64,000 nucleotides of DNA from Streptomyces sp. NBC_00654 (GTDB taxonomy: Bacteria > Actinomycetota > Actinomycetes > Streptomycetales > Streptomycetaceae): assembly GCF_026341775.1 (NCBI RefSeq), contig NZ_JAPEOB010000001.1, positions 186,001 through 250,000 on the forward strand. The letters run 5' to 3'. The position numbers and the translations under genes are program-made. Under the pieces are notes generated by a model. It was not told the origin of the DNA. It was given only the letters and a program-made list of their open reading frames with translations, and made no database searches. How positions within the stretch are numbered: the first letter of the stretch is position 1; each line of letters begins with the position of its first letter. Of this stretch, positions 8,793 through 18,465 are shown piece by piece.

Positions 8793-9500
8793 GTGAGCAG
8801 ACGCTCCGGCATCCTTGAATTCGCCGTCCTCGGCCTGCTCCGCGAGTCCCCGATGCACGGCTACGAGCTGCGCAAACGCCTCAACACCTCGTTGGGGATC
8901 TTCCGCGCGTTCAGCTACGGCACGCTCTATCCCTGCCTCAAGACGCTGGTCGCCAACGGCTGGTTGATCGAGGAACCGGGAAGTGCCCCGGCAGACCTTC
9001 CGCCGGCCGCCGGCCGGGCCGCGGCTCCCGCCTCGTCACTCGCGGGGCGCCGGGCCAAGATCGTCTACCGGCTGACGGCAGAAGGTAAGGAGCGCTTCGA
9101 GGAGCTGCTCTCGCACACCGGACCGGATGCCTGGGAGGACGAGCACTTCGCGGCACGCTTCGCCTTCTTCGGTCAGACGGAACGTGAAGTGCGGATGCGC
9201 GTGCTGGAAGGCCGGCGCAGCAGGCTGGAGGAGCGTCTGGAGAAGATGCGCGCCTCCCTCGCCCGGACCCGTGAACGACTCGACGACTACACACTTGAGC
9301 TGCAGCGGCACGGCATGGAGTCCGTGGAGCGCGAAGTGCGCTGGCTGAACGAGCTCATCGAGAGCGAGCGGTCGGGACGGGATCAGCGACGATCCTCGCC
9401 CGAGGGCTCCGCTCAGCAGGACACATCAGGAGAGACGGGCGGCCTGCCCCGGCACCGGGGTAACACCCCGCCGGATCCGTCCGACGACACCGCCAAGTGA
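8793..9500 (+). CDS. PadR-family transcriptional regulator
   Basis: 235 residues. The N-terminal winged helix is clear: [43 protein letters not shown] and the wing [17 protein letters not shown]. An unusual 25-residue Pro/Ala-rich insert lies between the recognition helix and the wing (residues about 64-88). The C-terminal half (about 120-190) is helical and charged ([30 protein letters not shown]), as in PadR proteins that dimerise through a coiled coil. The GTG at 8793 follows GGGAGGAGG. A palindromic operator lies upstream, and ino1 starts 68 bases downstream, so PadR may be co-transcribed with ino1. The inducing signal is unknown. Confidence 0.92.
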   Translation: MSRRSGILEFAVLGLLRESPMHGYELRKRLNTSLGIFRAFSYGTLYPCLKTLVANGWLIEEPGSAPADLPPAAGRAAAPASSLAGRRAKIVYRLTAEGKERFEELLSHTGPDAWEDEHFAARFAFFGQTEREVRMRVLEGRRSRLEERLEKMRASLARTRERLDDYTLELQRHGMESVEREVRWLNELIESERSGRDQRRSSPEGSAQQDTSGETGGLPRHRGNTPPDPSDDTAK

Positions 9501-9568
9501 AGTCCCCGCAGTTCCGCAGGACTTCATCCTTCATCGGTCATACCGAGAACACACAGGGAGCAACCGGA

Positions 9569-10651
9569 ATGGGTTCGGTTCGCGTAGCCATCGTAGGCGT
9601 GGGCAACTGCGCCGCCTCGCTGGTGCAGGGCGTCGAGTACTACAAGGACGCAGATCCGGCCGGCAAGGTGCCCGGTCTGATGCACGTCCAGTTCGGCGAA
9701 TACCACGTCAGCGACGTCGAGTTCGTCGCCGCCTTCGACGTCGACGCGAAGAAGGTCGGCCTCGACCTCGCGGACGCCATCGGCGCCAGCGAGAACAACA
9801 CCATCAAGATCGCTGACGTGCCGAACACGGGCGTGACCGTTCAGCGCGGTCACACCCACGACGGTCTCGGCAAGTACTACCGCGAGACGATCGAGGAGTC
9901 CACCGAGGCGCCGGTCGACATCGTCCAGATCCTCAAGGACAAGCAGGTCGACGTCCTCGTCTGCTACCTGCCCGTCGGTTCCGAGGTCGCTGCGAAGTTC
10001 TACGCGCAGTGCGCCATCGACGCCAAGGTCGCGTTCGTCAACGCTCTCCCGGTCTTCATCGCCGGCACCAAGGAGTGGGCGGACAAGTTCACCGAGGCCG
10101 GTGTCCCGATCGTCGGCGACGACATCAAGTCCCAGGTCGGCGCCACCATCACGCACCGCGTGATGGCGAAGCTCTTCGAGGACCGGGGTGTCATCCTGGA
10201 CCGCACGATGCAGCTGAACGTCGGCGGCAACATGGACTTCAAGAACATGCTTGAGCGTGAGCGCCTGGAGTCCAAGAAGATCTCCAAGACGCAGGCCGTC
10301 ACCTCGCAGATCCGTGACCGTGAGCTCGGTGCGGACAACGTCCACATCGGCCCCTCGGACTACGTGGCCTGGCTGGACGACCGCAAGTGGGCGTACGTGC
10401 GCCTTGAGGGCCGCGCCTTCGGCGATGTTCCGCTGAACCTTGAGTACAAGCTCGAGGTGTGGGACTCCCCGAACTCCGCCGGTGTCATCATCGACGCCGT
10501 GCGTGCGGCGAAGATCGCCAAGGACCGCGGCATCGGTGGCCCGATCCTCTCCGCGTCCTCGTACTTCATGAAGTCCCCGCCGGTCCAGTACTTCGACGAC
10601 GAGGCTCGCGAGAACGTCGAGAAGTTCATCAGCGGCGACATCGAGCGCTGA
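9569..10651 (+). CDS. ino1: inositol-3-phosphate synthase (myo-inositol-1-phosphate synthase)
   Basis: 360 residues. It converts glucose 6-phosphate to inositol phosphate with bound NAD, feeding phosphatidylinositol lipids and mycothiol. The NAD-binding start [22 protein letters not shown] and the signatures [35 protein letters not shown] and [21 protein letters not shown] are those of the actinobacterial enzyme. The ATG at 9569 follows ACAGGGAGC. It lies just after padR on the same strand and ends in a strong hairpin. Regulation by the neighbouring PadR is plausible but not shown by any separate operator in the 68-base gap. Confidence 0.95.
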   Translation: MGSVRVAIVGVGNCAASLVQGVEYYKDADPAGKVPGLMHVQFGEYHVSDVEFVAAFDVDAKKVGLDLADAIGASENNTIKIADVPNTGVTVQRGHTHDGLGKYYRETIEESTEAPVDIVQILKDKQVDVLVCYLPVGSEVAAKFYAQCAIDAKVAFVNALPVFIAGTKEWADKFTEAGVPIVGDDIKSQVGATITHRVMAKLFEDRGVILDRTMQLNVGGNMDFKNMLERERLESKKISKTQAVTSQIRDRELGADNVHIGPSDYVAWLDDRKWAYVRLEGRAFGDVPLNLEYKLEVWDSPNSAGVIIDAVRAAKIAKDRGIGGPILSASSYFMKSPPVQYFDDEARENVEKFISGDIER

Positions 10652-10714
10652 ATCGGCCGGCACGGCTGACAGCCTCACCAGGGCGATGAGCGGCAACGCT
10701 CCTCCCCTTGCCGT

Positions 10715-10757
10715 ACGTCGGGGGTCCCCGGGCAATCCGCCCGGGGACCCCCGACGT
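10715..10757 (+). terminator. terminator after ino1
   Basis: A perfect 19-base stem (ACGTCGGGGGTCCCCGGGC and its complement) with loop AATCC. It ends three bases before the earliest possible start of the MFS gene. Confidence 0.8.
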
Positions 10758-10759
10758 GT

Positions 10760-12043
10760 GTGACGCTTGCTCACATGCCTGTCGCGCGTGATCTGCGCAT
10801 ACTCCTGCGCCTTCGGAACTTCCGTCGCCTCCTCGCCGTGCGGCTCCTCTCCCAGTCGGCGGACGGCGTCTATCAGGTCGCCCTCGCCGCACATGTCGTC
10901 TTCTCCCCGGAGAAACAGGCCTCGGCCGCTGCGATCGCCTCGGCGATGGCTGTGCTCCTCCTCCCGTACTCCCTGGTCGGCCCGTTCGCCGGTGTGCTGC
11001 TGGACCGCTGGCCACGCCGTCAGGTCTTCCTGTACGGGAACCTGCTGCGCGCGGGCCTCGCCTGCTGCACGGCTCTGCTGATCCTCGGCTCGGTACCGGA
11101 CTGGCTCTTCTACGCCTCGGCCCTCTGCGTCACCGCGGTCAACCGCTTCGTGCTGGCCGGCCTCTCCGCCGCCCTGCCCCGTGTGGTCGACGCCGACCGC
11201 CTCGTCATGGCCAACTCCCTCTCCCCGACCGCCGGTACGCTCGCGGCCACCGCGGGTGGCGGCCTCGCCTTCGTCGTACGCCTGCTGGCGGACGAGTCCG
11301 ATGCCGCGGTGGTCACCCTGGGCGCGCTGCTCTATCTCCTGTCGGCACTGGCCTCGCTGAGCCTGCCCCGAAAGCTCCTGGGGCCCGACCGCGACGGGGA
11401 TCCCCTGCGGCTGCGGGCGGCACTGGCCGTCACGGCCCGCGGTCTCGCCGCCGGACTGCGCCATCTGGCGGAAGGGAAGGACGCGGCCCGCGCACTGGCC
11501 GCCATGACCGCGATCCGCTTCTGCTACGGCGCCCTCACCGTGATGGTGCTGATGCTGTGCCGCTACGCGTGGTCGGACAACGAGTCCGACGGGCTCGCGC
11601 TGCTCGGCCTGGCGGTGGGGATCTCGGGCGCGGGCTTCTTCGTCGCCGCCGTTCTGACCCCCTGGGCGGTGGGGCGCCTCGGGCGGTACGGCTGGATGAT
11701 CGCGTGCGCCGGGACAGCGGCCGTCCTGGAACCCGCGCTGGGACTGACCTTCGCTCCGGTGCCGATGCTGGTCGCCGCGTTCATCCTCGGAGTCGTGACG
11801 CAGGGCTCCAAGATCGCGACGGACACGGTGGTGCAGACCTCGGTGGACGACGCCTTCCGCGGCCGGGTCTTCTCGCTCTACGACGTGCTGTTCAACGTCG
11901 CGTTCGTGGGGGCTGCCGCCGCGTCGGCCCTGATGCTGCCCCCGGACGGCAGGTCGGTCACCGTGGTGGCGGGAGTGGCCGTGCTCTACGCGGCCGTCTC
12001 GGTGGCGCTGTTCCGGTGGCGGCGCACGAGCGGCAGGCCATAG
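10760..12043 (+). CDS. MFS transporter
   Basis: About 427 residues with roughly 12 hydrophobic segments, of the major facilitator type related to MFS_3/enterobactin-exporter-like proteins (LRNFRRLLAVRLLSQSADGVYQVALAAH, LLPYSLVGPFAGVLLDRWPRRQVFLYGN). The substrate is unknown. The start is uncertain: a GTG at 10760 lies directly at the end of the ino1 terminator, and an ATG at 10775 is equally possible; neither has a clear ribosome site. Transcription may start inside the hairpin or be leaderless. It converges on pcnA, with two parS palindromes between them. Confidence 0.85.
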   Translation: MTLAHMPVARDLRILLRLRNFRRLLAVRLLSQSADGVYQVALAAHVVFSPEKQASAAAIASAMAVLLLPYSLVGPFAGVLLDRWPRRQVFLYGNLLRAGLACCTALLILGSVPDWLFYASALCVTAVNRFVLAGLSAALPRVVDADRLVMANSLSPTAGTLAATAGGGLAFVVRLLADESDAAVVTLGALLYLLSALASLSLPRKLLGPDRDGDPLRLRAALAVTARGLAAGLRHLAEGKDAARALAAMTAIRFCYGALTVMVLMLCRYAWSDNESDGLALLGLAVGISGAGFFVAAVLTPWAVGRLGRYGWMIACAGTAAVLEPALGLTFAPVPMLVAAFILGVVTQGSKIATDTVVQTSVDDAFRGRVFSLYDVLFNVAFVGAAAASALMLPPDGRSVTVVAGVAVLYAAVSVALFRWRRTSGRP

Positions 12044-12130
12044 CGGGACGGGCCGAGCACGGCCGGAAACGGGAGGGCCACGCGCGAGCCGGAGACGGCC
12101 GGGCGCGCGGGACACCGTGCGGACATGCCG

Positions 12131-12164
12131 AGGGGGCACTGTTTCACGTGAAACAGTGCCCCCT
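12131..12164. promoter_or_regulatory. parS site inside a 34-bp perfect palindrome
   Basis: The 14-mer GTTTCACGTGAAAC at 12141-12154 is the Streptomyces ParB target. The symmetry extends a further 10 bases each side (AGGGGGCACT/AGTGCCCCCT) without mismatch. It lies between the convergent MFS and pcnA genes, so it may also act as a transcription terminator. Confidence 0.95.
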
Positions 12165-12171
12165 CGCCCGA

Positions 12172-12215
12172 CGGTCCGCCGGTCATGTTTCACGTGAAAC
12201 ATGACCGGCGGACCG
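12172..12215. promoter_or_regulatory. parS site inside a 44-bp perfect palindrome
   Basis: GTTTCACGTGAAAC at 12187-12200, extended by 15 perfectly paired bases on each side (CGGTCCGCCGGTCAT and complement). It ends one base before the pcnA stop codon. It is the second parS within 46 bases of the first. Confidence 0.95.
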
Positions 12216-12216
12216 C

Positions 12217-13680
12217 TCAGCTCTGCGTGGCCCACCACTCCTTGAGCGCCGCCACCGCTGCCTCGTGCTCCATGGGCCCGTTCTCCAGTCGCAGCTCCAG
12301 CAGGAACGCGTAGGCCTTGCCGATCACCGGCCCGGGGCCGACGTCCAGCACCCGCATGATCTCGTTGCCGTCCAGATCCGGGCGGATGGAGTCCAGCTCC
12401 TCCTGCTCCTGCAGCAGCGCGATGCGCTCCTCCAGCCCGTCATAGGTCCGCGAGAGAGCATTCGCCTTGCGCTTGTTCCGTGTGGTGCAGTCCGACCGGG
12501 TCAGCTTGTGGAGCCGGTCCAGCAGCGGTCCGGCATCACGCACGTATCTGCGCACCGCCGAGTCGGTCCATTCGCCGTCACCGTAGCCGTGGAACCGCAG
12601 ATGCAGTTCCACCAGCTTCGAGATGTCCTTGACCATGTCATTGGAGTACTTGAGCTCGGTCAGCCGCTTCTTGGTCATCTTGGCGCCCACCACTTCGTGA
12701 TGGTGGAAGGAGACACGGCCGTCGCTCTCGAAGCGTCGCGTCCTCGGCTTGCCGATGTCATGAAGCAGCGCGGCGAGCCGGAGGACGAGGTCGGGGCCGT
12801 CCTCCTCCAGGTCGATGGCCTGCTCCAGGACGGTCAGGGAGTGCTCGTAGACATCCTTGTGACGGTGATGCTCGTCACTTTCCAGTCGCAGCGCGGGAAG
12901 CTCCGGCAGCACCCGGTCCGCCAGGCCCGTGTCCACCAGCAGCCCCAGCCCCTTGCGGGGATGCGCGGAGAGAAGCAGCTTGTTGAGTTCCTCACGGACC
13001 CGCTCGGCGGAGACGATCTCGATGCGTCCGGCCATTTCGGTCATGGCCGTCACGACCTCGGGCGCGACCTCGAAGTCCAGCTGCGCGGCGAACCGCGCGG
13101 CCCGCAGCATGCGCAGCGGGTCGTCGGAGAAGGACTCCTCGGGCGTACCCGGAGTACGCAGCACCCGTTCCGAGAGATCCCTGAGGCCGCCGTGCGGGTC
13201 GATGAACTCCTTCCGCGGCAGAGCCACCGCCATCGCGTTCACCGTGAAGTCCCGGCGTACGAGATCTTCCTCGATGGAGTCGCCGTAGGAGACCTCCGGC
13301 TTGCGCGAGGTCCTGTCGTACGCCTCCGACCGGTAGGTGGTGACCTCGATCTGGTAGCCGTCCTTCTGGGAGCCGACGGTGCCGAAGGCGATCCCGACCT
13401 CCCACACCGAGTCGGCCCACGGACGCACGATCCTGAGCACGTCCTCGGGGCGGGCATCGGTCGTGAAGTCCAGGTCGTTCCCGAGCCTGCCGAGCAGCGC
13501 GTCACGGACCGAGCCGCCCACCAGGGCGAGGCTGAATCCGGCCTCCTCGAATCGGCGGGCGAGGTCGTCGGCGACCGGGGACACCCGCAGCAGCTCACTC
13601 ACTGCGCGGTGCTGCACCTGACTCAGGGCACTGGCGTTGTCTTCGTTGGCGTTCGGCACAACAGAAAAGGTTACGTGCAT
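12217..13680 (-). CDS. pcnA: CCA-adding tRNA nucleotidyltransferase
   Basis: 487 residues of the polymerase-beta superfamily, adding or repairing the CCA end of tRNA. The head has ALVGGSVRDALLGRLGNDLDFTTDARPEDV, with the GGSVRD substrate loop and the two metal-binding aspartates in LDFTTD. RRDFTVNAMA and RMLRAARFAAQLDF follow. A C-terminal HD domain carries ALLHDIGKPRTRR and FHHHEVVGA. The neither-gene tRNAs in this window encode CCA, so the enzyme is needed. The start at 13680 (ATG) gives a short Asn-rich leader; an internal start is possible. It diverges from the DUF6049 gene across a 160-base gap. Confidence 0.92.
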   Translation of the reverse strand: MHVTFSVVPNANEDNASALSQVQHRAVSELLRVSPVADDLARRFEEAGFSLALVGGSVRDALLGRLGNDLDFTTDARPEDVLRIVRPWADSVWEVGIAFGTVGSQKDGYQIEVTTYRSEAYDRTSRKPEVSYGDSIEEDLVRRDFTVNAMAVALPRKEFIDPHGGLRDLSERVLRTPGTPEESFSDDPLRMLRAARFAAQLDFEVAPEVVTAMTEMAGRIEIVSAERVREELNKLLLSAHPRKGLGLLVDTGLADRVLPELPALRLESDEHHRHKDVYEHSLTVLEQAIDLEEDGPDLVLRLAALLHDIGKPRTRRFESDGRVSFHHHEVVGAKMTKKRLTELKYSNDMVKDISKLVELHLRFHGYGDGEWTDSAVRRYVRDAGPLLDRLHKLTRSDCTTRNKRKANALSRTYDGLEERIALLQEQEELDSIRPDLDGNEIMRVLDVGPGPVIGKAYAFLLELRLENGPMEHEAAVAALKEWWATQS

Positions 13681-13841
13681 GGACCGGCCCGAGCGTCATC
13701 GTTTACCGGGACCCTGCAAGACTCTCCCGATCATGTCGCACGGTCCCCAGCACTTCGCCCCCGCGCACATCGTTACCATGCGGGGACGCAGAACCGACAA
13801 CGATCGACAGCAGCTGACGACGACGAGGGACGGGTAGGCGC

Positions 13842-16127
13842 GTGGCCGAGGCGGCAGACTTTCAGGGGATCAGTCCCTCTCCTGCCCGCCGGTGGCTGCG
13901 GCGCACCGCCGCCGCGGCGCTCGGAGCACCGTTGCTGGCCGCTCTGCTGACCGGCCCGGCCGCGCAGGCCGCTGAACCCGGCAAGGCTCCCACCGGTTCC
14001 CGTACGGTCGACGTGTCCCTGAACACCCTCTCCCCGAACGTACCGGTGGAGGGCGACACCCTGACCATTTCCGGCACCCTGACCAACAAGGGCAAGCAAA
14101 CGGTCACCGACGGCGAGGTCGGCCTGCGGGTGGGCCCCCGGCTGTCCAGCAGGGGCGAGATCGACGACGCGGCCAAGCGCACCGGTTACGTTCCCGGGGC
14201 CGACCCGGTGGAGATCGGCGGCAAGTACACGCTGAAGGTCCCCAAGCTGCGCAGCGGCATCAGCCAGGACTTCACCCTCACTGTTCCCGTCGACAAGCTC
14301 GGGCTGGACGACGAGGGTGTCTATCAGCTCGGTGTCTCGCTCTCGGGCCGGACATCCGGCAGCGGGTACGGGCAGGTCCTCGGCATCGAGCGTTCCTTCC
14401 TGCCCTGGCAGCCCGAGGACACCGACAGCAAGACCGGAATGACGTTCCTCTGGCCGCTGATCACTTCCCCGCATGTGACGGCGGAGACGGGCTCGGACGA
14501 ACAGCAGACACCGGTGTTCGCGAACGACGACCTCGCCGAGGAACTGGCCCCCGGCGGGCGGCTCGAACAGATGGTGTCGCTGGGCAGCCAGCTGCCGGTG
14601 ACCTGGGTCATCGACCCCGACCTGCTGGCCGGCGTCGATGCGATGACCAAGAACTACCAGGTCAAGGTCGGTGACTCCACGGTCGCGGGGAAGAACCAGG
14701 ACATCGCCAAGCAGTGGCTCACCTCGCTGGAAGCCGCGGTGGCGGACGACAAGGTGATCGCCCTGCCGTTCGCCGACCCCGATCTGGCGTCCATCGCCCA
14801 CCGCGGCAAGAGCGTCTCCGGCACCCTGAGCCATTTGCAGACCGCCTCCGAGGTGGCCGCGAAGACGGTGGAGACCGTCCTGCATGTGAAGCCGTCCACG
14901 GACTTCGCCTGGCCCGTGAACGGCGCCGTCGACCCGTCGATCGTCGATGTGGCCACCTCGGCAGGTGCCCACAAGGTGATCGCCCGCAGCGACAGCCTCC
15001 GGGAGACCGGCAACCTGCCGTACACGCCGACCGCGGCCCGGCCGATCGGCGGCGGCACCACTGCGGTCGTCGCCGACGCCCGGCTGTCCACCGCGTTCGA
15101 CGGCGACATGTCGAAGGCGGGTGCCTCGACGCTCGCCGTCCAGAAGTTCCTCGCCCAGACACTGGCGCTGACCGAGCAGGCCCCGGAGAACGAGCGCAGC
15201 ATCGTCGTGGCGCCGCAGCGGATGCCCACCGCCGCCCAGGCCCAGACGATGGCCACCGCCCTGCGGGCGCTCGGTGACGGTCACTGGACGCAGCCCCTGG
15301 ACCTGGTGGCGGCGGCCGAGGTGAAGCCCGACGCACGGGCCACCACGAAGGTGCCCAAGGCCTCCAAGTACCCCAAGAAGCTCCGCGACCGCGAACTGCC
15401 CACCCAGGCGTTCCAGGACATCAGGACGACCCAGGACTCGCTCAACAGCTTCCGGGTCATCCTCACCCAGCCCGAGCGGGTCGTGACCCCCTTCGGCAAC
15501 GCGATCAACCGCTCGATGTCGACGTCCTGGCGCGGCAGGCCGCTGGAAGCACAGCAGTACCGTGACTCGGTCCGCACCTATCTGCAGGGCCTCTCCAACG
15601 AGGTCACGCTCATCGAGAAGTCGGACGTCACCCTCTCCGGCCGCAGCGCGACGATCCCTGTGACAGTGCAGAACAAGCTGGTTCAGGGCGTCGACCATCT
15701 GGTCCTCAAGGTCACGTCGGACAACATCCGGCTCAAGTTCGACGACGACGGATCCGTGGCCGAGCTGCCGGTCAAGATCGCGGGCGGGCACAGCCAGTCG
15801 CTGAAGTTCGACGCGTCGGCCAACGCCAACGGCCAGGCGCGCGTCACCGCGCGGCTGTTCACCGAGGACGGAACGCCGTACGGCGAAGAGATGACGTTCA
15901 CGGTGAAGGTCTCCGAAGTCACCCCCACCGTGCTGCTGGTGATCGCCGGCGGGCTGCTGCTGCTGGTCCTCGCCGGGGTCCGGATGTACACCCACCGCAA
16001 GCGCTCCGTCGCAAGCGACACGGCGGACGGCAACGGAGGCGAACCCGAGCAGCCGAGTGACCCGACCCCGGACACCGGACCGGAAAGCGGGGCCCCGTCG
16101 GATACGGGTGAGAAAGTGGACCGTTGA
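13842..16127 (+). CDS. DUF6049-like secreted, membrane-anchored protein
   Basis: 761 residues. An Arg-rich start and hydrophobic core end at AAQAAEPG near residue 45, a signal peptide. A large extracytoplasmic part follows, with beta-rich ends (VPVEGDTLTISGTLTNKGKQTVTDGEVGL; SGRSATIPVTVQNKLVQGV) and a central region around PVTWVIDPDLL and STDFAWPVNGAVDPS. One membrane helix near residues 692-715 and a basic, then acidic cytoplasmic tail close the protein. The GTG at 13842 is used. It precedes murJ by 49 bases and probably shares its operon. Actinobacteria keep this gene next to murJ, so a role in lipid II export or wall assembly is likely but unproven. Confidence 0.85.
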   Translation: MAEAADFQGISPSPARRWLRRTAAAALGAPLLAALLTGPAAQAAEPGKAPTGSRTVDVSLNTLSPNVPVEGDTLTISGTLTNKGKQTVTDGEVGLRVGPRLSSRGEIDDAAKRTGYVPGADPVEIGGKYTLKVPKLRSGISQDFTLTVPVDKLGLDDEGVYQLGVSLSGRTSGSGYGQVLGIERSFLPWQPEDTDSKTGMTFLWPLITSPHVTAETGSDEQQTPVFANDDLAEELAPGGRLEQMVSLGSQLPVTWVIDPDLLAGVDAMTKNYQVKVGDSTVAGKNQDIAKQWLTSLEAAVADDKVIALPFADPDLASIAHRGKSVSGTLSHLQTASEVAAKTVETVLHVKPSTDFAWPVNGAVDPSIVDVATSAGAHKVIARSDSLRETGNLPYTPTAARPIGGGTTAVVADARLSTAFDGDMSKAGASTLAVQKFLAQTLALTEQAPENERSIVVAPQRMPTAAQAQTMATALRALGDGHWTQPLDLVAAAEVKPDARATTKVPKASKYPKKLRDRELPTQAFQDIRTTQDSLNSFRVILTQPERVVTPFGNAINRSMSTSWRGRPLEAQQYRDSVRTYLQGLSNEVTLIEKSDVTLSGRSATIPVTVQNKLVQGVDHLVLKVTSDNIRLKFDDDGSVAELPVKIAGGHSQSLKFDASANANGQARVTARLFTEDGTPYGEEMTFTVKVSEVTPTVLLVIAGGLLLLVLAGVRMYTHRKRSVASDTADGNGGEPEQPSDPTPDTGPESGAPSDTGEKVDR

Positions 16128-16176
16128 GCGATGTCTGTCGTGGCCGGTCGGCCGGGGACGATGAGGTGGGGTTTCG

Positions 16177-18336
16177 ATGAACGCGCCGTACGACGGTGAC
16201 CGCGGCCAGGGTGTGGGCGGAGGAGGGTATCCGGGCGGGCCACCGGTACCTCCGGGCTCCGGCCAGGACGGTCAGGTGCCGTCCGACCCGTACCTCCAGC
16301 ACGCCTACGAGCACGACCCCTACCAAGCGCGGGACCTCGCCGCCCAGGACCCGGTGAACGAGGCGCTCTACGACCGCGCCTCGCACCCACCGCCGCCGCC
16401 CGGCACCTACCAGGAGCCGCAGCCGCTCTACCAGCAGCCTCCCCCGGCCCCGTACGCCCCCGACCCGCGTCTCTGGGCCCAGACCCCGCCGCCCGAGCCC
16501 GCAGGCCCCTCCCGCCACCTGCCCTACGGCGATCACGCGGCGACCACCCAGTTCGTCGGAGTGGACGCCCTGGTCACCCAGGCGTCCGACGACCGCGAGG
16601 AGCCGGACGCCTTCGCCCACCTCTTCCGTGACCAGGAAGGCACCGGAAGGCCGCCGGGTCCGCCGGAGCCCGAAGCCGCTCCGGCACCGGTACCTCCGAA
16701 GTCCGGCGGCCGCGCCTCCAGTCTGCTGAAGTCCAGCGCGCTGATGGCGGCCGGCACCCTCGTCTCCCGGCTCACCGGCTTCGTCCGCAGCCTGGTCATC
16801 ACCGCCGCGCTGGGCGCCGCGATCCTCGGCGACAGCTTCACCATCGCGTACACCCTGCCGACGATGATCTACATCCTCACCGTGGGCGGCGGCCTCAACT
16901 CGGTCTTCGTACCCCAGCTCGTCCGCTCCATGAAGGACGACGAGGACGGCGGCGAGGCCTACGCCAACAGGCTGCTGACACTGGTGATGGTCGCGCTCGG
17001 CCTGATCGTCGCCGTAGCGGTCTTCGCCGCGCCGCTGCTGATCCATCTCATGTCGAGCACGATCGCGAACGACGCGGCGGCCGACAGTGTGGCCGTCACC
17101 TTCGCCCGGTACTGCCTGCCGACCATCTTCTTCATGGGCGTGCACGTGGTGATGGGGCAGATCCTCAACGCCCGCGGAAAGTTCGGCGCGATGATGTGGA
17201 CCCCGGTCCTCAACAACATCGTCATGATCTTCACGTTCGGTCTGTTCATCTGGGTCTACGGCACCTCCGCCGAGTCCCGGATGGGGGTGGACACGATCCC
17301 GCCGGAGGGCGTGCGCCTGCTGGGTATCGGCACCCTGCTCGGACTGGTCGTCCAGGCCCTCGCGATGATCCCGTATCTGCGCGAGGCGGGGTTCCGCTTC
17401 CGCCCGCGCTTCGACTGGAAGGGCCACGGCCTCGGCAAGACGATCAAGCTGGCCAAGTGGACCGTCCTGTTCGTCCTGGCCAACCAGGCGGGTGTGCTCG
17501 TCGTCACCCAGCTCGCGACCGCGGCCGGCAAGCTCGCCGGCAAGGACGGCACGGGCTTCCTCGCCTACTCCAACGCCCAGCTGATCTGGGGCATGCCGCA
17601 GGCCATCATCACCGTCTCCGTCATGGCCGCGCTGCTGCCCCGCATCTCCCGGGCCGCCCACGACAACGACCCCGGTGCCGTCCGCGACGACATCTCGCAG
17701 GGGCTGCGCAACTCCGCGGTCGCCATCGTGCCGGTCGCCTTCACCTTCCTCGCGCTCGGGCTGCCGATGTGCACCCTGCTGTACGCCTCCAGCGGCACCG
17801 AGGCGGCACGGTCCATGGGCTTCATCCTGATGGCCTTCGGTCTCGGCCTCATCCCGTACTCCGTGCAGTACGTCGTGCTGCGCGGGTTCTACGCCTACGA
17901 GGACACCCGCACCCCCTTCTACAACACGGTCATCGTCGCCGCGGTCAACGCCGCTGCCTCCGCGCTGTGCTACGTCGTGCTTCCCGCCCGGTGGGCGGTC
18001 GTGGGCATGGCCGCCTCGTACGGGCTGGCCTACGCGGTGGGAGTGGGTATCGCCTGGCGACGGCTGCGCGACCGGCTGGGCGGCGATCTGGACGGTGCCC
18101 ATGTGGTGCGTACGTACGCCCGGCTCTGCCTGGCGGCCATCCCCGCCGCGATCATCGGCGGCGGCGTGGGCTTCGCCCTTCTGGAGTTCCTCGGCGACGG
18201 GGCTCTCGGCTCGCTCGTCTCGCTGATCTGCGGCGGCATCCTCCTCCTGGGCGTCTTCTTCACAGCGGCCAAGAAGATGCGCATCGAAGAGGTCAACGGC
18301 CTGATGGGTATGGTCCGGGGACGGCTCGGACGCTGA
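16177..18336 (+). CDS. murJ: lipid II flippase MurJ (MviN)
   Basis: 719 residues. It moves lipid-linked peptidoglycan precursor across the membrane. A cytoplasmic Pro/Gly/Tyr-rich stretch of about 180 residues precedes the flippase domain, which begins SSLLKSSALMAAGTLVSRLTGFVRSLVITAALG and has about 14 membrane segments. Typical MurJ pieces are visible: LPTMIYILTVGGGLNSVFVPQLV, MGQILNARGKFGAMMWTPVLNNIVMI, and NAQLIWGMPQAIITVSVMAALLPRIS. It ends shortly after the last helix. The kinase-like and extracellular domains that are fused to MurJ in mycobacteria are encoded separately by the next gene, 129 bases downstream. Confidence 0.95.
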   Translation: MNAPYDGDRGQGVGGGGYPGGPPVPPGSGQDGQVPSDPYLQHAYEHDPYQARDLAAQDPVNEALYDRASHPPPPPGTYQEPQPLYQQPPPAPYAPDPRLWAQTPPPEPAGPSRHLPYGDHAATTQFVGVDALVTQASDDREEPDAFAHLFRDQEGTGRPPGPPEPEAAPAPVPPKSGGRASSLLKSSALMAAGTLVSRLTGFVRSLVITAALGAAILGDSFTIAYTLPTMIYILTVGGGLNSVFVPQLVRSMKDDEDGGEAYANRLLTLVMVALGLIVAVAVFAAPLLIHLMSSTIANDAAADSVAVTFARYCLPTIFFMGVHVVMGQILNARGKFGAMMWTPVLNNIVMIFTFGLFIWVYGTSAESRMGVDTIPPEGVRLLGIGTLLGLVVQALAMIPYLREAGFRFRPRFDWKGHGLGKTIKLAKWTVLFVLANQAGVLVVTQLATAAGKLAGKDGTGFLAYSNAQLIWGMPQAIITVSVMAALLPRISRAAHDNDPGAVRDDISQGLRNSAVAIVPVAFTFLALGLPMCTLLYASSGTEAARSMGFILMAFGLGLIPYSVQYVVLRGFYAYEDTRTPFYNTVIVAAVNAAASALCYVVLPARWAVVGMAASYGLAYAVGVGIAWRRLRDRLGGDLDGAHVVRTYARLCLAAIPAAIIGGGVGFALLEFLGDGALGSLVSLICGGILLLGVFFTAAKKMRIEEVNGLMGMVRGRLGR

Positions 18337-18465
18337 AGACACGCCCGACCGCACAACCATCGCCGGACTCCGCGTGTCGTGCATAGCGCCGGAGTGTGGG
18401 CACAATTGGCGTGACTGTGCAGAGCTGGCTGGCATCGCGCAACGGATGGGGAGGCAGGAACGACG

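Noticed and set aside
9524..12238. 904-codon minus-strand frame opposite ino1 and the MFS gene
   Set aside because: Shadow frame; it only looks patterned where it reads the parS palindromes.
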